Counted from the first letter of the stretch, positions 26,327 through 36,794 are shown. The stretch is 64,000 bases of DNA from Distichodus sexfasciatus (GCA_032718565.1 JAVGVS010000161.1:546450-610449), one strand, 5' to 3'. Notes: generated by a model not told the origin, from the sequence alone. Made by a program: numbers and translations.

Positions 26327-26531
26327 ATTCATTCATTCATTATCTGGAACGTAATTCCCGATCGAGCTAGGTAATGGATCCTATCCCGGAATTTTGGGCG
26401 CACGGCTGAGATCAACCCTGGCCAGGTGGCAACACACTCACAGTCACACGTATGGGGGCAATTTAGAGTTGCCAGTCAACCCAAACTGCTTTTGACTGTG
26501 AGGCAACAGCAATAATCACTGTGCTATCGCG
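26327..26531 (-). repeat. SINE family A, minus orientation, internally deleted
   Basis: Starts with the (ATTC)n complement of the AATG tail, then GATCCTATCCCGGAATTTTG and GATCAACCCTGGCCAGGTGG, CAATTTAGAGTTGCCAGTCA. It ends GCAACAGC..CACTGTGCTATCGC, the complement of the A-box head seen at 7065. Confidence 0.7.
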
Positions 26532-26883
26532 TTAGATGTCACCATGGGTGTCGAAGTGGGGTGAAAAGTGGGACTGACTTAACAGGGCTCCAAGTGGGAG
26601 AACGGCCCTTGAGAGGTTTGGAATTTTATTTCATTATGGAGGTGGGGAATAAGTATGGAGACTGAGTATGTATAACATCCAGAATTTGGTGCTATGCCCC
26701 TACCTGTGACTTTTGCATATCTACTGTATTACAATTTGAGAGTGGTAAGTACTCGTTATTGACGCAGAGTTTGTGAGTTCTGGTCTAGCGCTATCTTACT
26801 CTATAGCAGTTGGTAATGTAAACGTTAGGGAGTTGACTCCGTGATCAGAGGGTCACCCGTATGCAACTTACAAAGAAACTCAA

Positions 26884-27722
26884 TCACAGTGTGATTTTGC
26901 TGATTTTTACCAATAAATGGAGAAACGGGGGGGCAAAAGCAAACAAAACAGAAAAAGGAAAAAAACTAAACAACTTGTTACTAACTCTGTTTGTTGGACT
27001 CTTGATCATGAATAATGGCAGATTGCGCCTGCACTTACATTTATTTTTATGCCATTTAGCAGACGCTAAGAGCGACTTCCATTTCAGGGACAGTTTTCCT
27101 GAGAGCAACCTGTAGTTAAAGGTCTTGCTTAGGGACCTAGTGGTGATAGTGCTGGAGGTGAATTAAACCCAGGACCTCCTGGTCTAGAGAAAAACGTGTT
27201 AACTGCTAGACCAGGCCCAGGGATTGTAAGCGTTCAACACTCCAATCAAAACTCATGATTAAATTAGTAGGGGCAATGCAATCTACATATCCAGATCCTA
27301 GTGGCCACTTTTAGACTATTATTAATTCACTTGGAGCAGCCATGTCAGATTTGAACAGATTTTTAGGGAAAATAAAATGTGGAATCACTGTCTTTTTACT
27401 TTTTTATGCAGAGCATCCATTGAGTGGACAGACATCTATAGGTTTTGACTTGGTACTTCTTCATTCATAATCTGGAGCAGTTGGTGGCGTAAAGTTAGGG
27501 CGTGTGCCCCGTGATCAAAAGGTCGCCGGTTCAAGTCCTGGACCAATAAAGGTGCTACTGAGGTGCTCATGAGCAAGGTCTCATCCCCATGCACTGCTTC
27601 CAGGGCGCTGCCAATCAGCTGCAGAATGCTCCTTCATGGATGGGTCAAATACAGAGGCCACATTTGCTAGGTGCACTTAGCAGTTATGGGTGTGTCAAGC
27701 AATAACAATCACTCACTCACTG
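26884..27722 (+). repeat. composite repeat block with SINE B, copy 2
   Basis: Second copy of the 20710-21165 block, here interrupted at 27033-27222 by a family C repeat. From 27475 it ends in a SINE B with a tRNA-like head: GCAGTTGGTGGCGTAAAGTT (A-box region) and GGTCGCCGGTTCAAGTCC (B box), then CACTGCTTCCAGGGCGCTGC and a CAATCACTCACTCACT tail. Confidence 0.75.
27033..27222 (+). repeat. family C repeat inserted in composite block copy 2
   Basis: ACTTACATTTATTTTTATGC, CATTTAGCAGACGCTAAGAG, CGACTTCCATTTCAGGGACA and GTGGTGATAGTGCTGGAGGT. Sequence on both sides is contiguous in copy 1 (20830-20850), so this was inserted after the two copies existed, or was lost precisely from copy 1 (less likely). 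Confidence 0.75.
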
Positions 27723-27977
27723 TCACTACCACCACTGTGGGAACTCCGGGCATAACCTTCACCCCAGGTTGCTCCAGGGAGACGGTCCCTGTAGTTACTG
27801 AATGTAACTCACTCTGCAGAATGAAAATATTGTCTGGTTTCTCATGTGGACTCAGTCTACAGTGATTCAACGTCCAGTTTTACTCCTCAATACACTTAGA
27901 TGCACATCAACTTGTCAGTGTGGATGATCTCAGATCTGTCTCCCTTACTCTTTTTCTGTCTCTTCCTCCCTCTGTAG

Positions 27978-28089
27978 ACGACGGAAAGCTTTCACTGGAC
28001 GAGTTCCAAGCCTTTTTTTCTCTGATGGGAATTCCTGAATGAGGAGGAACTGAGTAGTTGTTCCACACCATTGACTCTGATAATACCAG
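27978..28089 (+). CDS. necab2: necab2 exon: end of EF-hand 1 and start of EF-hand 2, reading frame disrupted
   Basis: The acceptor is CTCTGTAG and the donor CAG/GTGAGT. With a G carried from the previous exon it reads DDGKLSLDEFQAFF, which is loop positions 4-12 and the exiting helix of EF-hand 1; Glu12 is GAG 28001-28003. It ends LFHTIDSDNT plus two bases, the start of EF-hand 2. Both ends are in one frame, but the 39 nt between (28019-28057) carry in-frame TGA 28040-28042 and TAG 28055-28057. The expected acidic helix motif (SDG, LNEEEL) is visible only by moving through the other two frames: SDG in one, LNEEEL in another. The family has about 12 residues there, so the segment is about 3 nt too long overall. 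Either several small compensating indels are assembly errors or this allele is damaged. The rest of the gene looks intact, which favours error. The preceding exon, with loop positions 1-3, was not found in the window. Confidence 0.88.
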
Positions 28090-28354
28090 GTGAGTTGTCC
28101 GGCTCTCTTCGACTCAACCACTTTGGGTGGTAAAGATAAGCGGGGCTTGAGGTGGCGACGCGACAAAGCGGGAGGGCGAAGCTGAGCTCCAGACTAAAGG
28201 CAGACGACAGGAGGAAGTGTAGAGGGAGAGCAAAGGGTCAATGGGTGAAGGAATAATTGAAAAGAAGAGTGATTGCTGAGGGAGCAGAGAGAAAGGGAGG
28301 AAGGGGACATTTTCATGTGCCCTAGTGTCTAATTTATGCAGCGCACAGATGGAG

Positions 28355-29808
28355 GCTTTCTCTATCCCTCTCTCGCCTCTCTCCTCCTCCTCTAAAATCC
28401 ACTCTCACATCTCTCGCACTAAAGTATCTCACCTTCTCTTTATCTCTTCTGGTGCGTTTCTCTCTCCTGCCCTCTCTAAAATCTGTTTCTCCCTCTTTTT
28501 ATCTCTTTGTCTCGCTTTCTCTCTCCATCCCCTCTCATAAGTCTCTCTCTCTCCATTTCTGTGCCTTTCTCCTCCTCTCACTTTCCTCCCACCCATCTTC
28601 TCAATTCTTTCAAGATATTCTTCATGTCTTTTAATTCTTCTTTCTCCCCTTCACTCTTTCTTTTCTCTCTTCATTCTCTCTAAATCTTCTTTCTCCCTCT
28701 GTTTCTCTCCCCTTCTTTTCGTTTTTCTTTTCCTCTTTACTTCCCTCTAAAATCTTTCTCTCCTCTCTCACCTCTTCCAATCGCTCTCATTCTCTCTCTC
28801 CCTCTCTCGCTCTCTCTCTCTTAAATCTTCTTTCTGCTCCCCATTCTCGCTTCTCTTTTCATCCTCCTCTTTAAATGTCTCTCGCTTCCATTGCTTTTCT
28901 CTCCTCCTTCTCTCAAGTCTTTTCTTTTCTCTGTCACTCCCTCTGAAAATCTCTCCCCTCTCTTTCTTCCTGCCTTATCTCTCTCCCTCTCTCTGTGCCT
29001 TCTCTCTCCTCCTCTCACTTTCCCACCCATCTCTCTCATCCCCCTTTCGAAAATATCTCTTCATGTTTTTATCCCTCTCTCTCTTTCTCTCCCCTTCTCA
29101 CTCTTTCACTTTTTCATTTGTTTACTTTTCTCATTACCCTCTCTAAAATGTTTCTGTCCCTTCATTTTCTCTCCTTTTCACTCTTTCTTTTCTCTATCTT
29201 CTCTTCTTAAATCTCTCTCTCCCTCTCTTTGCTCTCCCTCTCTTTTCTCTCCTCATTACCCTTTTTGTAAACCTCTCCTGCCTCTTATTTTCCCACCTTC
29301 TTTCTCTCCCTCTTCTCTCTCACTCCCTCTCACTTTCTCACCCACCTTCTCTCTCTTTTTCTCCCTCATTACCCTCTCTAAAGTCTCCCTCCCTTTCTCC
29401 CCGCCTTCTTTCTCTCTTACTCCTCTCTTTAAATCTCTCTCTTAATTCTTCTCTGTCTTTCTCTCACCCCCTTCTCTCTTTCTCTCTCCTCAATTCTCTC
29501 TCATTTTCTTACCCATCATCTTCAATCTTTATCTACCTCATTAGACAGCTCTCTCTCTCTCTCTCTTTCTCATCCCCCCTCTCTCTCTCCCCCTCTCTCT
29601 CTTTCTCTTATCTCTCTCTCTCTCTTTCCCTCTCCCTTTCTCGTCCATCTCTCCCCCTTATCTCTTTCTCTCTCACTCATCACTCTCTAAAATTTCTCCC
29701 CTCAACTTCTATCTCTAAAATCACTTCCCCTCTCTCTCCTTCCTTCTCTCTCTCTCATCCCCCTCTCTTTTTCTCCCCATTCCCCTGTCCTTTTCTTTAT
29801 CTCTCATT
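28355..29808 (+). repeat. 1.45-kb polypyrimidine (CT-rich) degenerate minisatellite in necab2 intron
   Basis: Almost entirely C and T on the + strand, broken at fairly regular intervals by short purine words of the type CTCTCTAAAATC (about 28392, 28475, 28678, 28747, 28819, 28942, 29047, 29142, 29207, 29376, 29429, 29687, 29714). That implies a degenerate unit of about 50-105 nt. The long Ser/Leu/Phe/Pro frames it yields are low-complexity artefacts. It lies 265 bp after the first visible exon's donor. Confidence 0.92.
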
Positions 29809-29881
29809 CCTACACTTGTGTGCACACTTATGTATATGTCATGTCCTATATCCAGTACTTGGCTGTCAAATATCCCCGCCC

Positions 29882-29901
29882 GTGTGTGTGTGTGTGTGTG
29901 T
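29882..29901 (+). repeat. (GT)n microsatellite
   Basis: Ten GT units between the polypyrimidine tract and a unique segment (29902-30075) that has no repeat signature. Confidence 0.9.
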
Positions 29902-30077
29902 CAGAGGCTCTCTCGGGGCAGTGCTGCTCCGCTGTGTGCATTGTCTTTAATCACATTTCAGAATGAATTATGTAAAAGAGGAGCAGAGGCGTGTGGCTGG
30001 CGGTGTGCAGTCCCCGTTGTCAGAGTCCACGCTGCCGTCTTCCTGAATAATGAAGCGCTCCAGTCCTCCGCTGACCA

Positions 30078-30255
30078 GCAGGGAGAGAGAGAGGGGGGGG
30101 GCCAAAGGAAGAGGCAAGAAGATAGGACAAGGTGTAGAGAGCAACCTGAGATGTGGGGGAGGGTTGAGGAGAACGGTGTTGACAAGCAAGGAGGATAAGG
30201 AAGGAAGAGAGAGAAGGAGGAGGAGGAGGGGGAGGGGAGATGGGGAGGAGGAGGA
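30078..30255 (+). repeat. polypurine tract (GA/GGA-rich)
   Basis: GGGAGAGAGAGAGG, G runs and GGAGGAGGAGG words over about 180 nt, with few pyrimidines. Opposite strand bias to the polypyrimidine tract 270 bp upstream. Confidence 0.9.
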
Positions 30256-30667
30256 TCAAACGTCAAGAAAGAATGAGAATCTTTGCAGAATGTCATTTAC
30301 CACATTTTGCTGCAACTCCCTATATCTTTTCATTTGAATATAGTCAGATTCTTTTGTGCTTTTCTATTTTCCATTCTAGCGCTCTCTCTCCCCCAAGGCT
30401 GATATTTCACTGGGTTTAGGTTACGAGAACAAGGGAAGAGCCTCAAAACATTACTACCTTCTTTCCATTCTTCGTTCTTCTCATGCCTTTGACATGAAGA
30501 TTTGTGAAAGCTGCTTTTTGTTTACTTTTCCATGCTTGCACAAGCAGAAACAAGTAGATCTACATAATGGCCTGCCGCTTAATCGCTAGAAAAGTCATCA
30601 CTAACATACTGGATGCTTGAATTATTAGATTTAACCGCCCGTCTAACATGCGCACACACTATAATGA

Positions 30668-30910
30668 GAGTGATTATTTGTCAATATAAACACACCACAG
30701 CACACAGTGCACCACAACGAAACCTCTGCATTTGACCCATCTGTGAAGGCGCAGTGGGCAGCTGACATGGGCAGCACCCGGGGACCAGTGCTTGGGGACG
30801 GTACCTTGCTCATAAGTACCTCAGTGGTACCCTAACCGGTCCTGGAATGCGAACCGGTGACCTTCTGTTCACACGGCGAACGCCCTAACCATTACACTAC
30901 CAACTGCCCC
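30668..30910 (-). repeat. SINE family B, minus orientation, near full length
   Basis: GAGTGATTATTTGTCAATAT, AACCTCTGCATTTGACCCAT, GGGGACCAGTGCTTGGGGAC, GAACCGGTGACCTTCTGTTC and ACCATTACACTACCAACTGC. The tRNA-like head lies at the right end. Confidence 0.8.
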
Positions 30911-31507
30911 AAACCAACTGCCTTTAAATTATTATTATATAATATAATTCCTATATTATAATTCCTTCTGGCTCACTCATCCACCAGCGTCATCCTGGGA
31001 CTATTCAAAATCTCTCAATAGCATTTTTAACTCGAGTTCCTTGAAGAAATACGAGCAAATTACGCATCCTAAAGGGACTTTGATAGGAAATTTGTTGGGA
31101 CAAATGTGACAAAATAAACTCACCAGCTTACGGTGGGGAAGAATTTGAAACAATTTAGCCCTGTCATGTGTACTGCTGTTATATTCAAATCTAATTCTTG
31201 AAAGTGTGTTTTCAACAGTGGTGGTCAGTAGGGTCTGTAAAACTAACACAGCTGTTTATTTAACTACATTTTCCACTTCATCTCACCCTACTGGGCCATA
31301 TTTATCCTATTGAGTCAGAACACGTTGCTGGCAATACATTCAGATTTGCAGCATTGCATTGCTACTTTCTCCTAAACGGTTTAACTGACCAAGATGATTC
31401 AGTTTGCTTGTAGGATTCCTAAACGGTTTTTTCATCACATCACGGTTTTATATCGGCAAAAAAGCGCTTATAGAAATGTTTAGGTAAAGCTAGATGGTGC
31501 TTTACAT

Positions 31508-31962
31508 ACACTGATCAGCCATAACATTATGACCACCCAACTCATATTGAGTCTGAGGTTACACAGCCGCATATGCAACAAACTGCAATCTTCAATAAGA
31601 CTCGACAATATGGGTCAGACTGTTATCCCAGCATGCATCAGTGAGACTTGGTCGGCCATCACCCTGTTGCCGGTTCACCAGTTTTCCTTCTGTAGACCAC
31701 TTTTGGTAGCTCCTGACCATTGCAGATTGGGAACATTCAACAAGAGCTGCAGTTTTGGAGATGCTCTGACTCAGTCATCTAGCCATCACAGTTTGGTTCT
31801 TGTCAGAGTTGCACAAATGCATAAGCTTGCCCATGCTTTATCCTTCCAACAGATGAAACACAAAATGTTCACTCCATGCCATGTACCATTGTAATGAGGC
31901 AATTAATGTTATTTACTTCACTTGTCAGTGTAATAAAGTTGTGGCTGGTTGGTCTATAACAG
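31508..31962 (+). mobile_element. fish DNA-type repeat with ACTGATCAGCCATAACATTA terminus
   Basis: Left end TACACTGATCAGCCATAACA then TTATGACCACC. Body GACTTGGTCGGCCATCACCC, TTTTGGAGATGCTCTGACTC and ATCTAGCCATCACAGTTTGG. Right end CTTGTCAGTGTAATAAAGTT then GTGGCTGGTTGGTC, a degraded inverted copy of the left end. This repeat is widespread in teleosts. No intact frame. Confidence 0.65.
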
Positions 31963-32016
31963 AATGATTCCACTCTATTAATAAAATACTAATATTAAAT
32001 TGAGTGATTATGTGTA

Positions 32017-32563
32017 CACTGCCCTCCAAAAGTTTGGAAACACCCCTGGCAAAGTGGGGTTTTGGACGATATCAGCATAAATCCTCATCGTTTTTTGGTG
32101 CAAATACATTAAAGTAACTTGACATTGTCTTTGGATACCAGCAATAATAATTTTAATGGCCTCCCCAATCACCCCACCTCAACCCAATTGAGCTACTATG
32201 GGAGGAGGAACTGGACCGTGATGTCCATAAGAAGTGTCCAACCAGTGTGAATCATCTTTGGGCAATCCTTCAGGCGGCTTGGAATAATATATCAAGTCAA
32301 TGTTTGAATAAACTTGACAGCTCGGATGCCCAGATTATGCAGAGCTGTAATAGCTGCTAATGGTGGATATTTTGATGAATCCAAAATGTAAGTATTTTTT
32401 ATGTATAAACAGTTTAATAAACTGTTTATGTAATAAAATATGTTTTCGTAGTTTGTGTTGTCCCTTATCAGTGCAACATTATCACAAATTAAAAAGGATT
32501 CATGGCAATACTGTCCAAAACCCCACTTTCCCAGGGGCGTTTCCAAACTTTTGGAGGGCAGTG
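32017..32563 (+). mobile_element. deleted Tc1-type transposon
   Basis: Termini CACTGCCCTCCAAAAGTTTG / CAAACTTTTGGAGGGCAGTG are perfect inverted repeats, flanked by TA (32015-32016 and 32564-32565). Residual coding 32160-32360 reads WPPQSPHLNPIELLWEEELD and onward (HLWAILQAAWNNIS), the C-terminal end of a Tc1-type transposase with the DLNPIE-type motif, ending in TAA. At 547 bp it lacks most of the roughly 1.6-kb autonomous form and cannot encode a transposase. Confidence 0.92.
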
Positions 32564-32591
32564 TAATTGTGAACCCACCACAGCACAGGAC

Positions 32592-33535
32592 TAGGGCTGT
32601 TGAAATTAATCTTATAATCGATGCATCGCGATGCAGACGCGGACGATTCTGCATCGATGCAGTGGCAGGACATAATCGATTATATAATCATTATACATAA
32701 TTATTATACATAATCGGCTTTTTTGCTCGAGTGAGATTTCTACGCGGCGGGTTTGAAAGGGGCGGGTTTTGGCAGTTTGGGGGCAGGGTTGTGGCTGTTT
32801 CTGCCTGCGAATCCTATTGGTCGATGGCTCCTGGTTTTGTGATTGACAGGAACAGCGGCAGTTAGGTTAAACGCAAGTTATAGTTTATCGACCTTATAAT
32901 AATAATTTAATAGTTAGGTCTTACACATTTAATAAGCACGCGATCAGTGCCCACTTGTCTGTCCCCAATTTAACATAAACACAGATGCAGCTACAGACTG
33001 CAGTGAGGCACATCATTGGGATGCTGAAGCAGACGTTATAGCTCCATCACTACACACACACACACACACACACACAAACCCAAAGACTGATGGCCCAGAA
33101 TTAAACTTTTGTAGTATCTGCGTAATCATCCATTACGTTTTGTGCTTTGTTGATCCTCTGATGGTATGTAAGGTTGATATACTTACTATATTAGTTTTAA
33201 CCCTTAAACAGCTTGCAGACGAGTGTCAGAATGCTACACAGGTAAACTGAGAAAATGGTAACATACCATTGTAACATTTATGGTAGAGTGACAAAGGCGT
33301 TGGTTACTTTACCTTTTTCCAAATCTAACGTCTGTGTTTATGTTGAATTGGGGACAGACAAGGGAGCTTACATCTCACTGCTTGTATTTGTATTTGAAAA
33401 CAATATGAAGTAATGCATAAAAATTGATGGGCTGCATCGTGATGCATCGAGATATCGAATCGAATCGAATCGAATCGTTGACGTGATAATCGTAATCGAA
33501 TCGAATCGTGAGACCAGTGACGATTCACACCTCTA
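32592..33535 (+). mobile_element. hAT-type non-autonomous element with exact 8-bp target duplication
   Basis: CACAGGAC occurs at 32584-32591 and again at 33536-33543. Element ends are TAGGGCTGTTGAAATTAATC and CGATTCACACCTCTA. Sub-terminal ATCGATGCATCGCGATGCAG and repeated AATCGAATCG words match 54469-55337 and, inverted, 47021-47560. A CA microsatellite is at 33051-33077. No transposase frame. Confidence 0.9.
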
Positions 33536-34002
33536 CACAGGACACAGTGCACAAAAACTAACTGTGACCTCTGCATTTGCCCCATCCGTAAAGGTGCAGT
33601 GGGCAGGTTTGGCAGCGTCCAGGGAGCAATGTTTGGTAACGGTACCTTGTTCATGAGTACCTTTACTGGTCCGGGACGTGAATCAGGAACCCTCCGGTCA
33701 TTGGGTCAACTCCCAAACCATTACGATAACAACTGCCCCAGTCAGAGCTGATTAGCACTCAGTATCAGCCCATACTCAAAGCCTATGGATCAGTATTTAT
33801 ATCAGGCTGAGGACGTGATAAAGATTGATACATGCCTACGTGTAGCTTAGACAGGGTTCTGCAGACCGTACTTGATACACTGTAGAGGACTGACGCATAT
33901 TTCCAACCACAAGTTAGCTAAGATATTCTTGCTGTGTAGGTTATAGAAACTAAACAAGAAGTTTGCTGTTAAAAAAACAGTAGTTTATCCAGCACTAAGG
34001 CA

Positions 34003-34163
34003 GGGGCCGTTGCTGACGTAAACGGTAGGATGTTCGCCCTGTGATCAGAAGCTTGCAGGTTTGAATCCAGGATCGGTAAAATTACCACTCACTTAGAGCA
34101 AGGACGCTGCCCTTGTTAGTTGCCCACGCTTCTTCACAATGCCAAATAATCACTTACTCACTA
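34003..34163 (+). repeat. SINE family B, plus orientation, internally deleted
   Basis: GGGGCCGTTGCTGACGTAAA (head), GCAGGTTTGAATCCAGGATC (B-box region), CACAATGCCAAATAATCACT tail. Confidence 0.7.
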
Positions 34164-34200
34164 GTTTTGAACTGTGATAAGGGTTTGACATTGACATACC

Positions 34201-34808
34201 AGTGTTGGCGGGTAACTGAATACATGTACCGACGTTATGTATTCAGATTAACTGAATTCCGTTACAGTTACAGTTTAAATAGATGGTAATCAGAGTAGAG
34301 TTACATTGTCAAAGTAAACTTTATTGTCATCTCTACTGTATACAAGTATACAGAGAGAAGAGACGACGTGACTCCAGCTTCCACGGTACAAAAAGACAAA
34401 GTAAGGCACATAGAGTGAGCAATATATAAATACAAATACAAATAAGGCACATAGATTAAGCAGAAATATGTATGCATAGACTGTACAAAAGAGGCATTGC
34501 GCAATATAGTTACATGAATACATTGTTAAAAAATAATGGACTACATAGCAGTGTTTTTCTGTTTTGTTTCTGTCGCATTTCTGTCTCGGAAATTCAGACA
34601 GCACTTCACATTAAAAAAAGAAAGAGGGCTGAATATGAAGGGTGTGATTGCCACATTTAGTTGTAAAAAGCGAGACAATGTGGAATAATCCAAAGTATTC
34701 AGAATACGTTACTCACATTCAGTAATCTAACAGAAAACGTTACAAATTACATTTTAGAGCATGTATTCTGTAGTGGAATACATTTTAAAAGTAACCTTCC
34801 CAACACTT
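34201..34808. mobile_element. hAT-type element (CAGTGTTGG..CCAACACT) containing a LINE tail
   Basis: Left CAGTGTTGGCGGGTAACTGA and right AAAGTAACCTTCCCAACACT are inverted counterparts, with internal ACAGTTACAGTTTAAA and GTAGTGGAATACATTTTAAA. 34305-34470 inside is a minus-strand LINE-type tail (CAAAGTAAACTTTATTGTCA..CGACGTGACTCCAGCTTCCA). The flanking 8-mers match only partly. Confidence 0.65.
34305..34470 (-). repeat. LINE-type 3-prime tail, minus orientation
   Basis: Complement carries AGCTGGAGTCACGTCGTCTC..CAGTAGAGATGACAATAAAG, matching 23880-24131. It is embedded in the 34201-34808 element. Confidence 0.6.
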
Positions 34809-36768
34809 CATCTACCCAACAATAACCAAAACAGCCAGTGTAGAGTGTCTATGCTAGTCTATGCAGGAAGCCAGTCTTTCAGCAGGAAGCCTACTAGCAA
34901 AGGGATCAGCACAGAATAGCATATAATGCAGAGGAAAATTAAGACATGACCCTTGACTTCACGAGGGGAAATAAAAGCTGGTGTCTGTTCTGTCATCTGC
35001 CGTAGGACCGGAGGCTGCCGTCTGTCAGGGCGTCTCAGTGGGGTGAGCTTCAAGAGCTTCGGGCCATCAGAAAAGAGATTGGCCGTGCGGTTTGTTAGCC
35101 AGGGTCAGCGTCAGCCTCCACGTGTCACCTGCAAATGTCATGTTTACTTTTCAATGCTCTTTTTTTCACGGCGAGGTGGAGAAGGTCTCCTTTGCTCCTC
35201 TCTGGCGTCGACACCTCTATTTTAGGGAGTGGAAGAAAGAATATCTGAAGATCAAAAGAAAGGCAGGGGAGAGAGAGAGAGAGAGAGGGGGAGAGAGAGA
35301 AGGGGCAGTGATGAAAGAGTATCAGGACAGACAGGTGAATTGCTGTCGTCCAAAGTCTTCATTAGACGCAGTCATTTCAAGATCCCCCCTCTCCGAATCT
35401 TTCTCTTTCTTGCCCCCTTTCATCCTTTTATTTGTCCTCCCAGGTTCTCGGACATACTATTTACCACATCAAGCTCGTTATGCGAGGGCTGGTTGAACCA
35501 GCCTAACACAAATGCAAATAGCCCTGTCCTTGGATTTTGCCTCTAAACTAAAATAAATTATTCACAAAGCATTAATATAGAGGTCTTGAGGTTCCATTCG
35601 TTGCAAGCGAAAGTTAGCTGCATAGCTTGAAGAAGCGTCTGGCTAGCAAGCCACTTTGCAAAGTTTAAAATGCGTATACCTTCGATTCTACCTCTCTTAG
35701 GCCATATGTTGGATTCTTTGACAGCTCATTATTTTAAAGCCATTTATGGACGTTCTCAGCCATTTTTTCAGTTCTTTTTATAGTGGGAAAAGTGGCTTTG
35801 CTGCCCCTGTTGTGTTAGCCGTCGTTAGCCGTCTTCATTTCAATGTGGTGTCAGTCACAACCACTGTGGGCTGGCCAGCGTCTGTTGTTGTTCCCTGTCA
35901 CCAGACGACGTCGCTTGCCTTCCATTTGAATTGGCCTTTAGGGATGTGGCAGCTTGTGCCCCCCCCAAACACAGTCAGAGCACTGCCACTAGTGTGATTC
36001 GTTCCTCGCGTTAATCTTTGGTAGGTAATTGATTTGCTTTGAAACACTGATTTGCAAATTAAGCCGTTGCTCTTCAGAGGCGTGTGTGTTCTTGTTGCAG
36101 TCTTGTAAAAAGTACAGGATTTTTAAAATCCAAATGATTGAATGTATCTATTTGGAAAGAATGAATCATTCTAGAATGGTTCATTTGAGTTGTCCACAGA
36201 TATTGAAGTTAAATCTGACATAAGAAATGCTGCAAATATATTACTCCTTGAGCGTTTTCTCTTGTAGATTTGCCATGGAAAACGGGAAGCGCGTTGGATT
36301 TCCTTTTGAGTCAAGCAGCGAAAAAGTTGTAACGTGTTCTAATTCATTTCTCTCACTTGACACTACACAGCCTGCGATATGAATTGCACATGCGCACATC
36401 GCAATTACATTGCTGAAATGGTGTATTGTGCAGCCCTAGACAAGGAGAGAGTGAGAAAGCTTGTTAGCCGGTGAACATGTTAATGAAGTGTGATCTCTTG
36501 TGTCAGGCTTCCTGTGCATGGGGCATTTCCGCGATCGATGAGAACGTGTTAAAACAAGTGGCAAAGTTTTGTTTTGTGCTTCATATGTGTGTGCGTTTGT
36601 GTTTGTAACAGGTCTAATTCGGCATCTTTATCATCACGATAAAGAGGTTAATGTGGTGTACCTGCAAACTTGTGCTTTTTACCCTGTTTCTTATCCCTCT
36701 CTTTCCCTGCCTCTCCTTCTTTTTCCCTCCATACGCTGCCTCCCCCTTCTCCTGTGGTGATGTGTTAG

Positions 36769-36794
36769 TAATGTTGACACAAAGGAGCTTTGTG
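36769..36794 (+). CDS. necab2: necab2 26-nt microexon completing EF-hand 2
   Basis: This very short exon was located by phase and motif. The preceding exon ends in AG (phase 2) and the following one begins by finishing a codon that starts with G. The sequence TAATGTTGACACAAAGGAGC onward, between GTGTTAG and the donor GTAAGT, gives (S)NVDTKELC(D). It supplies loop positions 6-12 of EF-hand 2, with Asp at 9 and Glu at 12; positions 1-5 (DSDNT) come from the exon 8.7 kb upstream. Loop position 6 is Ser rather than the canonical Gly, and NECAB EF-hand 2 loops are known to be non-canonical. The length of 26 nt fits both neighbouring phases exactly. Only 308 bp separate it from the next exon. It is far too short for ORF detection. 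Confidence 0.93.

Larger units (their letters stand above)
1..27977. other. upstream intron or 5-prime flank of necab2, no exon recognised
   Basis: I looked for an exon ending in the first EF-hand loop residues (Ala-Asp-Lys-Asn with a trailing G before GT) and found none, so the first necab2 exon is probably left of the window. Open frames here are short, lack splice context and often fall in repeats. Unique-looking, non-repeat stretches with nothing assignable are 1510-3110, 3980-5280, 5620-7060, 7390-11560, 13300-16060, 16510-18380 and 19700-20700. Some of these (6540-6760 and 17280-18060) have the balanced, AATTA-containing look of conserved non-coding DNA. Confidence 0.6.
32001..33740 (-). 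repeat. SINE family B split by two later insertions
   Basis: SINE pieces are 32001-32016, 32564-32591 and 33536-33740. Together they follow other family B copies: GAGTGATTATGTG / ATTGTGAACCCACCACAG / CACAGTGCACAAAAACTAAC, GTGACCTCTGCATTTGCCCC, ending ACGATAACAACTGCCCCA. The gaps are filled by a Tc1-type element and a hAT-type element, each with its own target duplication. Confidence 0.85.

Noticed and set aside
28891..29445. 184-codon Ser/Leu/Phe/Pro-rich open frame
   Set aside because: Pure by-product of the polypyrimidine tract, which is open in several frames at once.
32160..32360. Active Tc1 transposase
   Set aside because: Only the C-terminal part remains in a 547-bp element; the catalytic N-terminal and central parts are deleted.
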